Part shown: in pieces, positions 1-10,676 of the stretch
Layout: each line of letters opens with the position of its first letter
Position numbering within the stretch: the first letter of the stretch is position 1
Source of the DNA: Castanea sativa
Taxonomy: Eukaryota > Streptophyta > Magnoliopsida > Fagales > Fagaceae
Length of the DNA stretch: 64,000 nucleotides
Assembly (NCBI RefSeq): GCF_040712315.1
Contig: NC_134023.1
Span: 63,565,257-63,629,256, forward strand
Direction of reading: 5' to 3'
Notes under the pieces: model-generated
The model's database searches: none
The model's input: only the letters and a program-made list of their open reading frames with translations
What the model was told of the DNA's origin: nothing
Program-made: the position numbers and the translations under genes

Positions 1-385
1 TAAGGGAAACCTAAAGACGAGTGTAGAGAAAATACCTGGCTCTAGACGAATGAAAACTAGGGACACTGGAATACTTCTAGACGAGGCGATGGACGAGAAA
101 TGTCAAACAAGAAGATTTGAAAAATGCAGAGGGTATGGGAGGAAATCCACTATTTATAGGCGTTGAAAAATAGGACCTGGAACGACGTGCTCAATTAGGA
201 AGAACCACGTGGCAACTTCCTCGAAAACACAAATCGACACAACGGTTAACCCATATAGTAATGACACGTGGCATAATCCGAAGCTATTGGAACCCCACCA
301 TCAAGATCAAGACACGTGGGGTGACATAATGAAACATGTGTCCAAAAACCAAGAACTCTAGATGACCATTGGACAAGGGGGCAAC
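1..385. other. Unassigned repeat-like flank with a minus-strand TATA-like box
   Basis: No ORF of note. The stretch is noncoding and contains two CACGTG G-box cores (around 265 and 312). A TATTTATA segment near 146-153 reads as a TATA box on the minus strand, so part of this may be an LTR promoter facing left. It ends in a purine tract (about 372-385) directly before a TG that looks like an LTR start. It is probably the 3' untranslated end of a gypsy element whose body lies left of the window, but nothing here proves that. Confidence 0.35.
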
Positions 386-1046
386 TGATAGGGTACAATA
401 GAGCCTATCTTGAAGTCGTCCATAGAGGTCGTCTATGACCCAGCTAGTATGGCAAGGACCCCTGAAAAGCCTTACCTAGAACTACCTCGTCCAAAGAGGA
501 AGAACCTTGGATGAGGTCCGCATGACCAGGGAATGAGACGCTCATCCATAATGTCGACAATCTCGTCTTGAAAGAAATTCGTCTGTAGGTGGAGCGACCT
601 TATTTCTAAACTAAGTACACTCGATAAGGAGATATTAGGACGATGATATCATACTTGAGAATATTTCCGAGTGTAATGTGACAACTCCTTATTTCACGCG
701 TAACTTCCGATAACCGTTGTGTAAGAAGTATATAACTTCTAAACGGTTATAGAAATTATCTTTAAATCCTTGCACCTCCTTGAATCCAGGGGAGGTTATA
801 CTTGTGATAACCGTCTATTAGAACACTATATAAACGCTCATTCAGACAAAGTAAAGGTACGTTTTGACTATTCCTAAAAAGTTGGAACTCCGAGAATATA
901 GAGAGAAAACTAACTTTGCCATCGGAGGGTTCTTGGCCGGCAACCCCGGTCACCTTTGATCGCTTTTCTTTCTTTTTCAGGCCATTGAGAGAGCAAGTGG
1001 TCCTTTCAAGTCCGAAGCATCCAGCCTACTGATTTTCATTGCATCA
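386..1046 (+). mobile_element. Gypsy-type LTR (3' or solo), partly resolved
   Basis: The segment starts TGATAGGG just after a polypurine tract and ends in GCATCA, so it has TG...CA termini. A TATA box (CTATATAAAC, about 825-834) is followed about 90 bp later by a GC-rich stretch (TTTGCCATCGG, then GGCCGGCAACCCCGG) of a kind common in the R/U5 of plant Ty3/gypsy LTRs. The upstream part repeats GTCGTCC/GACGAG motifs. The polypurine tract in front favours a 3' LTR. No target duplication could be matched, so both ends are approximate. Confidence 0.5.
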
Positions 1047-2922
1047 TCAAGCATGTTTCTTTTATAGATCTTTGTTTGTTTACCTTGTTTCTATTGATTT
1101 TACTTTGTTGCTTTGTTTTTGAGTGTGTTGAAAAATTCAAAAACCCATAAAAATGAAAAATCTCAAAAAGTTTGATCACTTGTGTTGTGTATTTCAAATG
1201 TTGAGTTTGGCCAAGTAACTCCATACTAATGGCGTAGTGCATTTACGAGCTTAGCTTGTTATGTATGCAAATTTTCTAAGTGTGAGCAACAGTTAGAAAT
1301 CTATGTTTGATTATTGTAAGTAGATCTTCAAACTTGTTATGAATGATTAGTTAATAGTCTTGTTTGATCTTGATACATGCATAGACTTGTGTCTATATAT
1401 CTCCTCACAATTTACTTTTCTTTTTCAAAGAATTCTATAAATGTCTATCTCTAAAAAGGAGAAAAGAGCTGAAAAGCCTTGCTTCGAAAACTAGTTTGAG
1501 TAGGAAAAGGTGGATCAAATATGTTTCAAAATGTATGGTGCCAAAGCCAAAAGCTTATTCATCAAAGAAATATCAAAAGCTTTCAATCAAAATGTAATCA
1601 CATTGGTGAGTGGTCATATATGTTCATTTCTACAAGTGAGATAGTTCACTTGACTTCTTACTAGTTGTGTATGACTTAATTGAATTGATCATTGAAGTTA
1701 CATACTAGACTATGGACTAGTTTATACTTGATCCACACACACAACACACATGTTTAATGTTCAATGAATAACTATTTCATTTGTGTGATTGCACGTGTTC
1801 AAATGTAATATGTGTATACTCAATTGCTTGATGATCAAACCCAAAAAGATTTTTGAGTATTTTATATGTTTTTGAAAGTGTTTTTGTGTAGCATGTTTGT
1901 GTTATGAGGTTTTCCAAAAAGCCAAAATTGTTTTGTTGAAAAACTCCTTCAGAGGCATTTTCGCGAGTAAGTTGCGAGAAAGAACTTATTGTCGAAAATC
2001 AAGAATCTATTTTCAATTCTTCCTAAATTTTACACAGAGAGTTTCGTGAGAAGTGGCTTCCCGTAAAACAAGCCCTGTACTTTTGAGACTATTTTGCGAG
2101 TAACTTCGCGAGTACCTTACCCTTAAAATGAACGAATTTTCATTTTTTAAAGGGCAAACAGTGACAGTTTTTCAAAACATTTCTTTTGCCTCCTTCGTGC
2201 CTTTCGCAACCCAAAACACATTTTCAGTCAAAAACTCAACCAAATCTCAAGGGATTTCATCTCTATAACTCATCTAAAGTATGTTTTAATATTCTTTCTC
2301 TTTTAAATCCTTAGATTAAGCTTTAGTTTCTAGGGTTGGGTTATTTTGAAAGGGGTTGGGAAAAACTTAATTTCTTGTTAAATATTTTTTATTTTCTTGA
2401 TTGGGTTATGACCCATTGTGTTTTTTTGTGTTTGTGTTGGTCCCTAGTGGCATTTTTAACATGTATTTAGGCAAGATTTTCACCTGTTCATGCATTGTTT
2501 CACATGTTAGTGGTTTGCATGCAGTGTTTGATAAAATGCCCAAATGGCATTTTCTAGTTGTTTTGGACTCCAATGAGTACCAATTTTTGGGGATTACTAT
2601 GTTTTTACATGCTCAACATGTTTTGAACATTGGTTGTGTGGTTTACACACTTTTCCCTATGAGTGCTTTGTCATGCATTGCTCATGCATACCACAAGCAC
2701 ACTTGATGCACACATCACTTAACATGATTTTGCTTTTCACTCATGCTATGTAAGTCTTGTTATACCTTTAGCACTTAAAACATGTTTTTGTGACTTTGTT
2801 TGCTTGTCTTTATGCATTTTACGACTATTTTGTTCGTTTTTATAGACTAACTTGTATTTAATCAAGTTTGTTTCCATGTTTGTGTTTGTTGTTGTTTATT
2901 TTTATTGGTGTTTGTTTTGAAG
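1047..2922 (+). other. Noncoding leader of the outer envelope-like element
   Basis: This AT-rich stretch has no credible ORF. Its layout resembles the pol-replacing block of the LARD elements: a T-rich start with an adenine-rich GAAAAATC..AAAAA segment (about 1130-1170), a long AT-rich middle with CACACACAACACAC (about 1735-1750), then a cluster of short related motifs (about 1955-2130, cores CGCGAGTAAG and TTGCGAGA) and a T-rich stretch ending in TTTTGAAG directly before the ORF's ATG. That last part could be a 3' splice site. Homology to the LARD block is inferred from organisation, not from strong base identity. Confidence 0.4.
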
Positions 2923-3505
2923 ATGCCTCTTATTTAGAAAAAGGCCACAAAGAAGTCTTCAAAGCATCCCCACACCTCCTCGGATTCCTTTAGAAATGAC
3001 GACGCTAACATGGCCTTCCCCGATCACTACAAATAGGCCTCAATCGTCCTAGAGAGTTCTGTGGACTTAGAGTCCCTAGAAGGCACCTTCACTCCGGATG
3101 TGTTCAAAGAAAGGACATGGACAAAGTTGCTAAATTCGATGGGTGACATGTTTGAAGACATCATTCAAGAATTCTTCACCAATGCCATTATGGAAGGTAA
3201 TCACATTAATTATTGGTTAAGGGGGAGAGAGTTCTCAATCTTAAGGGAATCAATTCAGGAGGTTTTGGAGATTCGAACAATGACTCCGGATACATCTCTT
3301 CATTATGATGAGAGAAAGGAGAAATTAAAGCCTATCGTGGAAGTTCTTGGAGGAAAACTCAAGAAAAAGGCTTTGCACACGATTGCGTTCACCCCCCCCC
3401 CCCCCCAAAATGCGAGCCTTGGCTTACATCATGATCTTCGACCTCTATCCGGTGAAGAACTTGACGACCTTGTTAAAACCAAGGAGTGTGTTCTTATATG
3501 ATCTC
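2923..3505 (+). pseudogene. Envelope-like/plant-transposon ORF, N-terminal half
   Basis: The frame opens with MPL and a lysine/serine-rich start, with in-frame TAG codons at 2935 and 3034. The body, with FFTNAIMEG and NYWLRGREF, resembles the 'putative plant transposon protein' domain found in envelope-position ORFs of SIRE-like and related elements; the function of that domain is not known. A run of 15 C at 3392-3406 breaks the frame: before it the reading is coherent, and after it the coherent frame is the neighbouring one, which runs on (VFLYDL) into the insertion point. The C-terminal half is at 25441-26011, on the far side of Copia-2. Confidence 0.7.
3392..3406 (+). repeat. Homopolymer (C)15 causing a frameshift
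   Basis: Fifteen consecutive C residues lie inside the envelope-like ORF. Coding similarity switches frame across the tract. A run this long is prone to slippage both in vivo and in sequencing, so the frameshift may be real decay or a base-calling error. Confidence 0.9.
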
Positions 3506-4034
3506 TGTTAGGATGTGTGCCCTTAAATCCTATTGTATGAAGCTATATATGATATTATGTATGGCTTAATGTTGTGATTAATAAACTTGTTTTATTATTA
3601 TCTAAAATAATGGTAACATGAATATTGAGACATTATCATATAGTCCATGAAATGCATAGTATGTGATTTAGTCATAAAAGATATAAATCACAAGTTCTTT
3701 GTAAATTCAGAATTTTAGTTTGTAGTCGGTGATGAAATTAGGCATTTCATCTCCGAAACCTATAAAATATCAACTAAGATGATTTGTCTTGATCATAGAA
3801 ATGGAGATTTCTAGTTGGTATGTTGATATGTTTTAAGAGTTAAGACATATTGAATTGGACCACTATGAGATTTATTATTCACCTAACGACTGTCATATAA
3901 ATAATAAATCTTACGACTTCTATTTACATGAACTCTTAATCCTAAGAGAATAATGGACCTGATCATGAAGTGTAGGTTGCTTTGATATATCAGGAGTGAG
4001 ATCTAAAGTCACGATCAAAACTTTAGTATGTTGG
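3506..4034 (+). mobile_element. Copia-2 5' LTR, left portion
   Basis: Begins TGTTAGGATG. It is the first 529 bp of the LTR, and it stops where Copia-1 inserted after GTTGG (4030-4034). It contains decayed versions of the U3 hairpins described for the Copia-1 LTR (for example the inverted pair around 3868-3915). The rest of this LTR resumes at 10677. Confidence 0.9.
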
Positions 4035-5423
4035 TGTTAGGATTAATGCCCTTAAATCCTATTGTATGATGCTATATATGATATTATGTATGACATTATG
4101 TATGACTTAATGTTTTGTTTAATAAAGTTGTTTTATTATTATCTAAAAATAATGGTAACATGAATATTAGGACATTATCATATAGTCCATGAGATGCATA
4201 GTATGTCATTTATGTGATTTAGTCACAGAAGATATAAATCACAGGTTCTTTGTCTCAGAATTATAGTTCATAGTCGGTGATGAAATCGGGCATTTAATCT
4301 GCGAAGACTATAACATATCAACTAAGATGATTTGTCTTGATCATGGAAATGGAGATTTCTAGTTGATATGTTTTAAGAGTTAAGACATATTGAACTGGAT
4401 CGCTGTGAGATTTATTATTCTCCTAATGACTGTCAATTGAATAATAAATCTCACGACTTATGTTTGCATGAACTCTTAATCCTGAGAGGATAATGGACCT
4501 GATCATGAAATGTAGTTTGCTTTGATATATCAAGAGTGAGATCTAATGTAACGGTCAAAATCTAAGTATGTTGGGCAACCACATTTAGTGTTGATGGAAC
4601 ATATATTCTTAAAATGGAATTCATAATCTCTTAATGGAGATATATAATATTCCTTTGAGATAAGTTTAATGGGTTTAGTTATTCAGAGAGTTAGGCCTAA
4701 CCACTTTAGTAAGGAGTTACTAAAGTATATATTTATGGAATTGGATTTCATAAATATATGATGAATAACTTGAAGGATTAAACCAAGTACTCAAGGAATT
4801 AAGATGTAGTAATTTACAAAGTGGTAGTTTACCTTTATGACTTTGTGTTACTACGAATATTTTATGAAGGGGTTGCATGTATAATTAAGTCTTGGGATAT
4901 AATTTATAAATAAGGCCTAGAGTTCAACTATATTTTTATAGTGATATTAAATATAGTTAATGGTAACTTTAGACTTGTCAAGAGTTGACAGAAAAGCCCA
5001 AGGTCCATCAGAGCTAGTATCTTATTGGTCCCTTTTGGTCTCACTTTAAGCCACATACTAAAGCCCAATTGGAAAGGCCCAAAAGGCTAGCCCAATTAGA
5101 TAATCAGTTATAAGGAGAAAAACATACAAAATTTTATGTATGAAAAAAAGAAACATCATTGTGAAGTGGTGTGTGGATATGAGAGTGAGACACTCTAACA
5201 TTCTCCTTAGAAAACTGATTGAGAGACCACATTTCTTGGGTGCAAAGTGGAATTGGAGTGAAGACAAAAAGTATTCTCAAGACTTCTTGTTTCAGTTTTG
5301 AAATTCCATACACCAAGGTATGCTCTCTTATTCTATAATTCTGAAATTTACATAGTACATGTTATCAATTGCGATTGAAGTAGATCCATTATTTTTCTGC
5401 TGCGTACATGCATATTTCCATCA
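4035..5423 (+). mobile_element. Copia-1 5' LTR
   Basis: 1389 bp, TGTTAGGATT...CCATCA. A TATA box (TATAAATA, 4905-4912) marks the promoter. U3 contains a run of inverted repeats at 4213-4854 that is conserved in the other LTRs of the family. Short antisense ORFs near 5058-5316 recur in other LTR copies but show no sign of being genes. Confidence 0.9.
4213..4854 (+). repeat. Chain of six inverted repeats in the copia LTR U3
   Basis: Arms seen by eye: 4213-4221/4235-4243 (9 bp); 4312-4324/4360-4372 (13 bp, AACATATCAACTA); 4405-4420/4439-4454 (16 bp, GTGAGATTTATTATTC, perfect); 4703-4712/4717-4726 (10 bp with a 4-nt loop); 4727-4737/4749-4759 (11 bp); and an interrupted stem 4806-4822/4840-4854. 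Equivalent pairs occur in the 3' LTR, in Copia-2 and in the solo LTR (for example 34676 onward). Several could fold in DNA or RNA. Confidence 0.8.
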
Positions 5424-5425
5424 AA

Positions 5426-5437
5426 TGGTATCAGAGC
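5426..5437 (+). other. Copia-1 primer-binding site
   Basis: TGGTATCAGAGC two bases after the LTR end. This is the usual plant copia PBS, complementary to the 3' end of initiator tRNA-Met. Confidence 0.93.
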
Positions 5438-6630
5438 GGTTTTCAATTTGAATATGTATAACATGTTTTGTGAGTTTTAGAATTAGAGATAATAGTTTCA
5501 TAATGATAGAAAATTATATATGTGTTTAATTTTCTGCATGGTTGTTGAAACTATGATTTGATAAAAACTAATATTGATGTTATGATGTTGTTTAGATTTG
5601 AATTTAAGTATGTTAAATTGATCTTTAAGGCTATAGCATCAATGGAATTCAGTTTTGATATCAAAATCCATTTATTATGTTCATATGGTGGTTGTATGTT
5701 CATGGAAAACCGTTGGAAATGTTTCAAATCTTCCCTTTAAAAACTGAAAACACGAGTTTTTTGCGGGTAAGCCTTACTTGCAAGCTAGTCGCGAGACAGT
5801 TGCAAAAGTTTCTGTCTGAATTTTTTTTTTGTGCAAAAACTTTCGTGGGTAAGCTTTACTTGCGAAACACTCGTGAGACAGTAGCGAAACTCTCTGTCTG
5901 AATTCTTTGTTTTCAATTTTTTTCTTTATTTCATTTTTGCGGGATAAGCTTAGTCGCGAGATACCCGCGAAAATGCCACTGAAGGGAATATTAAACTTTT
6001 TCCAAGTGTTTTCAAATCTATAAAGTGCAAGGCTGTGTGTGATTAGTTTACACATGTTTACAAATCAAAAAAACCTTAATTTTAAAACATCTAGTGGGAG
6101 AGAGATACAAGGGTTGGATCTCACGGCTTCCATTGTCGGTTTATAGTAGTATGATTGAACACCTCGCCTTGGCGTATATGCCTTGCTCCCTTCGGAGGGT
6201 GTTTAATTCATGGTACTACAGATTAAACCTCTTAATGATGGATAATATGTGTGTTCACATTAAGAACGACCACGCTACCGTGGAGTTACTTAATGACTCA
6301 TATAGAATTCAGTCAATGGTGTAAACTAAACTAAGTTTAACGTTAACCTCCCTTCGGAGCTATGTCATTATTACTTAGAGGCTAAAGGAAAAACGGCATA
6401 TTATTGTTTGATAAGAGTTATCATGATAGCACTAATAATGAGAATACTTCTCAATCAATCATAGTGTTTATAATTTACTTGCTTCCAAGGAATTTTGAAC
6501 ATGAGATTGAGTTCTCGTTGCATATATTATTTTATGGTTTTATTAAGGTTCCATATTATATGCTTATATGCTAAATTGATAATGTCCAGCTTCCTTATTA
6601 TATTCATGTTTATTATTTTCAGATTTGAAC
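5438..6630 (+). other. Copia-1 leader with tandem 'GCGAG' motif cassette
   Basis: Untranslated leader between PBS and gag. At about 5757-5975 it holds a cassette of three related blocks with cores such as GCGGGTAAGC, CTTACTTGC and CGCGAGACA. The flanks of this cassette match the Copia-2 leader, but Copia-2 has a different cassette at that position. The leader ends in TTATTTTCAG a few bases before the gag ATG, which looks like a 3' splice site; no matching donor was identified. Confidence 0.6.
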
Positions 6631-7291
6631 ATGGCATCATTTAGCCCACTTGTTTCTATTCTTAATCAAAACAAACTGACTGGATCCAACTATGTTGACT
6701 GTAAAAGAAATTTGGACATTATTTTAACAGCTGAAGAGCACAAATATATGCTTACTCAATCATGTCCTAGCTTTCCTTCATTAGATGCTCCTCTTGAGGA
6801 AAAATAGCGATATGATCGTTGGCAGAAATCTAATGAAATGGCCAAGTGTTATATCCTAGCATCCATCTCAAATGTTCTACAACATCAAATTCAAGATGTA
6901 GAACTAGCTTCGGACATGATGCTAAGTTTGAAGGAGATGTTTGGTGAGCAAGGCCGTTCAGTAAGGCAAGAAACTATGAGGCAAATTTATAATACCAAAA
7001 TGACTGAAGGTAGTTCAGTGAGAGAGCATTGTCTTATAATGATCTCTAATCTGAATACATTGGAAGTTTTATGTGCCGACATTGATGGAGAGTCCCAAGT
7101 GGATATGATACTCCAGTCACTACCAGAATCATTCAAGGAATTCAGATTGAATTATAATATGAACAAAAAGGTTTATTCTTTGTCTGAATTGATGAATGAA
7201 TTGGTAGCGGCGAATGGCATTCTTGGTACTTCTAGTGTTGAAGCCAATGTAGGTGAAGCTTCTACTTCTCAACCTAAGTCGAAAGGCAAGG

Positions 7292-7323
<32 letters not shown>

Positions 7324-7476
7324 AAGAAAAAGGATTTCACTAAGCAAGAGGGTAAGCAAACTGCCTTAGGGGTTGCCGACAAAGGAAAGAAGACCAAAGG
7401 GAAGTGTTTTTATTGTGGTGAGAAAGGACATTAGAAAAGGAATTGTCCAAAGTTTAAAGCTACCAAGAACAAGGGT
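6631..7476 (+). pseudogene. gag: Copia-1 gag (UBN2-type) with zinc knuckle
   Basis: The gag capsid/nucleocapsid would form the particle and package RNA. The N-terminal part (MASFSPLVSILNQ, LTGSNY) and the following region are typical of copia gag of the UBN2/RT_gag families. An in-frame TAG near 6805 separates the start from the main 198-codon frame (6838-7434). After a lysine run encoded by (AAG)n at 7297-7329 comes a CCHC knuckle (CFYCGEKGH...C), cut by a TAG at 7432 between its H and its last C. The homologous Copia-2 gag starts at 12873. Confidence 0.85.
7297..7329 (+). repeat. (AAG)n microsatellite within gag
   Basis: Eleven or so AAG units code a lysine run just before the zinc knuckle. 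Copia-2 has only a short version at the same place, so it is a recent expansion. A basic stretch here may help RNA binding, but that is inference. Confidence 0.9.
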
Positions 7477-8076
7477 ATGAAAAGTTCCTCTCTTCATGAA
7501 ATATGTTTGGTACAGAATCCCATGGATTCCTGGTGTGTGGATTTAGGTTGTACTAATCATATTTGCAATTTTTTGTTGGGGTTTCAGCAGACTAGAAAGC
7601 TGAATGCAGGGGAATTGTGTCTTACTTTGGCTGATGGGAGCAAGATTCTGGTTGTAGCTGTTGATGTTGTTAATTTATGTTTTGAGTCTAGGGTTTTAAT
7701 ATTGCAAGACTATCTATTTATACCTAATGTTCGTAGGAATTTAATTTCTTCAACTTACTTAGGTAAACATGGGTATTGTATTATCCTGAAAGACAATGTT
7801 GTAATAAAGAAGGATAAAATGTTTATCTGTTCTGGCAATATTGTGGATGGTCTTTATATTTTAACTCTTGATGAGCATGAATTATACAATTCTGAATTAG
7901 ATTGTAACTCTCATATAAAATCATTAAAGAGAAAGTTTCCTTCTAATGATGCATATCTTTGGCACTTGCGTTTGGGTCATATTAATTCAAATAGGATTCA
8001 AAGACTAATCAAAGATGGACTTTTACAGCCCATGGACTTTAACCAGTTTGTGAATCTTGTTTGGAGGGTAAAATGA
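7477..8076 (+). pseudogene. pol: Copia-1 protease and pre-integrase region
   Basis: Open frame of 199 codons. The aspartic protease active site is recognisable as WCVDLGCTNHIC, where copia proteases normally have D-S/T-G: the S/T is L here, so activity is doubtful. The C-terminal part contains the GAG-pre-integrase motif HLRLGHINSNRIQRL with its zinc-binding histidines. The frame shifts at about 8065 into the integrase core. Confidence 0.85.
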
Positions 8077-8994
8077 CCAAACGACCTTTTAATACAAAAG
8101 GTAGAGCAGCCCAAGAGTTACTTGAATTAGTTTTTACAGATGTATGTGGTCCTATATCAACCCAAGCAAAAGGAGGTTATGAGTACTTCATCACTTTCAC
8201 GGATGATTACTTAAGATATGGTTATGTGTACCTAATGAGAAGGAAGTTCGAAGCCTTTGAAAAGTTGAAAGAGTTTAGGGCTGAAGTTGAGAATCAATTG
8301 GGTAAATGCATAAAGGTCATTCGATCTAATCAAGGTGGCAAATACCTTCTTGGGGATTTCAAGTATTACCTAATTCAAAATGGGATTGTATCCTAATTAA
8401 CTGCACCTGGAACTCCTCAACAAAATTGTGTAGCGGAGAGAATGAATAGGACTCTTTTGGAAATGGTTAGGTCCATGATGAGTTACTCAACTTTACCAAT
8501 TTCTTTTTGGGGGTATGCCTTAGATACAACAATACATCTTTTGAGTTTAGTTCCATCAAAATCTGTTCTCAAAACACCCATGGAGTTTTGGAGTGGGCAT
8601 AAGCCTAGTATGAGATATCTCCACATTTGGGGCTGTCCAGCACATGTGCTAAAGGAGAAGCCTGATAAGTTGGAACCAAAATCAGAAGTACGTTTGCTAG
8701 TGGGTTATCCAAAAGAAACTAGGGGTTATTTATTCTATAGTTGAAATAATAATAAAGTTTTTGTTAGTACAAATGCTAGATTTTTGGAAAATGACTATAT
8801 GGATAATTTTACTCCTAGAAGTAGAGTTGTATTGGTTGAAATGAATGAATCTGTAAAGTAACAACCGTTGGATAAAACTAGGGATGATGTGGTAGTATTG
8901 GATACACCACAAGATACTACTCCTGAGATGTCTAGTACACAGGTGCCTCGTCGTAGTGGGAGAATTGTTCGGCCTCTTGTGAGATTTATAGGTT
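8061..8994 (+). pseudogene. pol: Copia-1 integrase, mutated
   Basis: The catalytic core begins with FTDVCGP (first D kept), but the second catalytic position reads RSNQGGKYL where the family has DRGGEYL, so that aspartate is lost. The third site is kept as QQNCVAERMNRTL. A TAA at about 8395 and a TAG at about 8742 break the frame. The integrase C-terminus runs to a coding remnant ending RPLVRFIGL, where sequence jumps directly to RNase H because of a large deletion. Confidence 0.85.
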
Positions 8995-8995
8995 T

Positions 8996-9265
8996 GTGAG
9001 AATTGAGCAAGTTCCTATTACGTTGTTCTGCGACAATAACAGAGCGGTTGCACAATCCAAGGATCTAAAAAATCACAAGAAAAGAAAGCACATAGAGAGA
9101 AAGTATCACAACATTCGAGACATTGTTGCTCACGGAGATGTGGTAGTAGCAAAGATTGATGGTACAAAGAATCTAGCGGATCCTTTTACCAAAACCATGC
9201 CCTAAAGGACTTTCGAGTCACATTTGGAGGAGATGGGAGTTAGATTAGTGCACAATAGTCTTTAG
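8996..9265 (+). pseudogene. pol: Copia-1 RNase H, C-terminal remnant
   Basis: Matches the last 85-90 codons of Copia-2 RNase H (VPITLFCDNNRAVAQS ... LADPFTK ... VRLVHNSL, stop at 9263). Everything from the start of RT to most of RNase H is gone. The deleted part corresponds to about 22.73-24.09 kb of Copia-2. Confidence 0.88.
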
Positions 9266-9279
9266 GGCAAGTGGGAGAT

Positions 9280-10676
9280 TATTAGGATTAATGCCCTAAA
9301 ATCCTATTGTATGATACTATGTATGATATTATGTATGACATGATGTATGACTTAATGTTGTGTTTAATAAAGTTTTATTATTATCTAAAAATAATGGTAA
9401 CACGAATATTGAGACATTATCATATAATCCATGAGGTGCATAGTATGTCATTTATGTGATTTAGTTACAGAAGATATAAATCACAGGTTCTTTGTAAACT
9501 CTGAATTATAGTTCGTAGTTGGTGATGAAATTGGGCATTTCATCTGCGAAGACTATAACATATCAACTAAGATGATTTGTCTTAATCATGGAAATGGAGA
9601 TTTCTAGTTGATATGTTAATATGTTTCAAGAGTTAAGATATATTGAATTGGACCACTATGAGATTTATTATTATCCTAACGACTGTAAATTGAATAATAA
9701 ATCTCACGACTTATGTTTGCATGAACTCTTGATCCTGAGAGGATAATGGACCTGATCATGAAATGTAGTTTACTTTGATATATCAAGAGAGAGATCTAAT
9801 GTAACGGTCAAAACCTTAGTATGTTAGGCAGCCACATTTAGTGTTGATGGAAGATATATTCTCAAGATGGAATTCATAGTCTCTTAATGGAGATATAAAA
9901 TATTCCCTTAAAATAAGTTTAATGGGTTTAATTATTTAGAGAGTTAGGCCCAACCACTTTAGTAAGGAGTTACTAAAGTATATATTTATGAAATTTGATT
10001 TCATAAATATATGATGAATAACATAAAGGATTAAGCCGGATACTCAAGGAATTAAGATGTAGTAATTTACAAAGTGGTAGTCTACCTTTATGACTTTGTA
10101 TTACTACAAATATTTTATGAAGGGGTTGCATGTATAATTAAGTCTTGGGATATAATTTACAAATAAGGCCTATAGTGCAACTATATTTTTATAGTGGTAT
10201 TAAATATAATTAATGGTAACTTTGGACTTGTCAAGAGTTGACAGAAAAGCCCAAGGACCATTGGAGTTAGTATCTTATTGGTCCCTTTTGGTCCCACTCC
10301 AAGCCACATACTAAACCCCAATTGGAAAGGCCCAAAAAACTAACCCAATTAGATCATCAGTTATAGGGAGAAAAACATACAAAATTTTATGTATGAAAAA
10401 AAGATATATCATTGTGAAGTGGTGTGTGTATATGAGAGTGAGACACTCTAACATTCTCCTTAGAAAACTGATTGAGAGACCACACTTCTTGGGTGCAAAG
10501 TGGAATTGGAGTGAAGACAAAAAGTATTCTCAAGACTTCTTGTTTCAGTTTTGAAATTCCATACACCAAGGTATGCTCTCTTATTCTATAATTCTGAAAT
10601 TTACATAGTACATGTTATCAATTGCGATTGAAATAGATTTGTTATTTTTCTGCTGCGTACATGCATATTTCCATAA
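9280..10676 (+). mobile_element. Copia-1 3' LTR
   Basis: 1397 bp, preceded by the purine-rich GGGCAAGTGGGAGA. The first dinucleotide is TA instead of TG and the end is ATAA instead of ATCA, both point changes. It is otherwise collinear with 4035-5423, including the hairpin chain. Confidence 0.9.

Larger units (their letters stand above)
4035..10676 (+). mobile_element. Copia-1: nested Ty1/copia element, RT-deleted
   Basis: Complete TG...(C)A-bounded element of 6642 bp flanked by a perfect 5-bp duplication GTTGG (4030-4034 and 10677-10681). It sits inside the 5' LTR of Copia-2, and its LTRs are homologous to that LTR, so a family member jumped into its own kind. Order: LTR 4035-5423, PBS 5426, leader, gag, protease, integrase, remnant of RNase H, polypurine tract, LTR 9280-10676. 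The whole RT and most of RNase H are missing, so it could only move by trans-complementation. Confidence 0.92.

Noticed and set aside
1036..1242. Small minus-strand ORF in the outer leader
   Set aside because: No similarity and atypical composition; the region has the organisation of an untranslated leader.
5058..5316. Minus-strand ORFs of 60-69 codons inside copia LTRs, repeated at 10311-10569
   Set aside because: They recur only because the LTR is repeated, and they cover the R/U5 region; no recognisable domain or codon conservation.
7129..7359. Minus-strand leucine-run ORF, looking like a signal peptide or membrane protein
   Set aside because: It is the reverse complement of the (AAG)n lysine run in gag.
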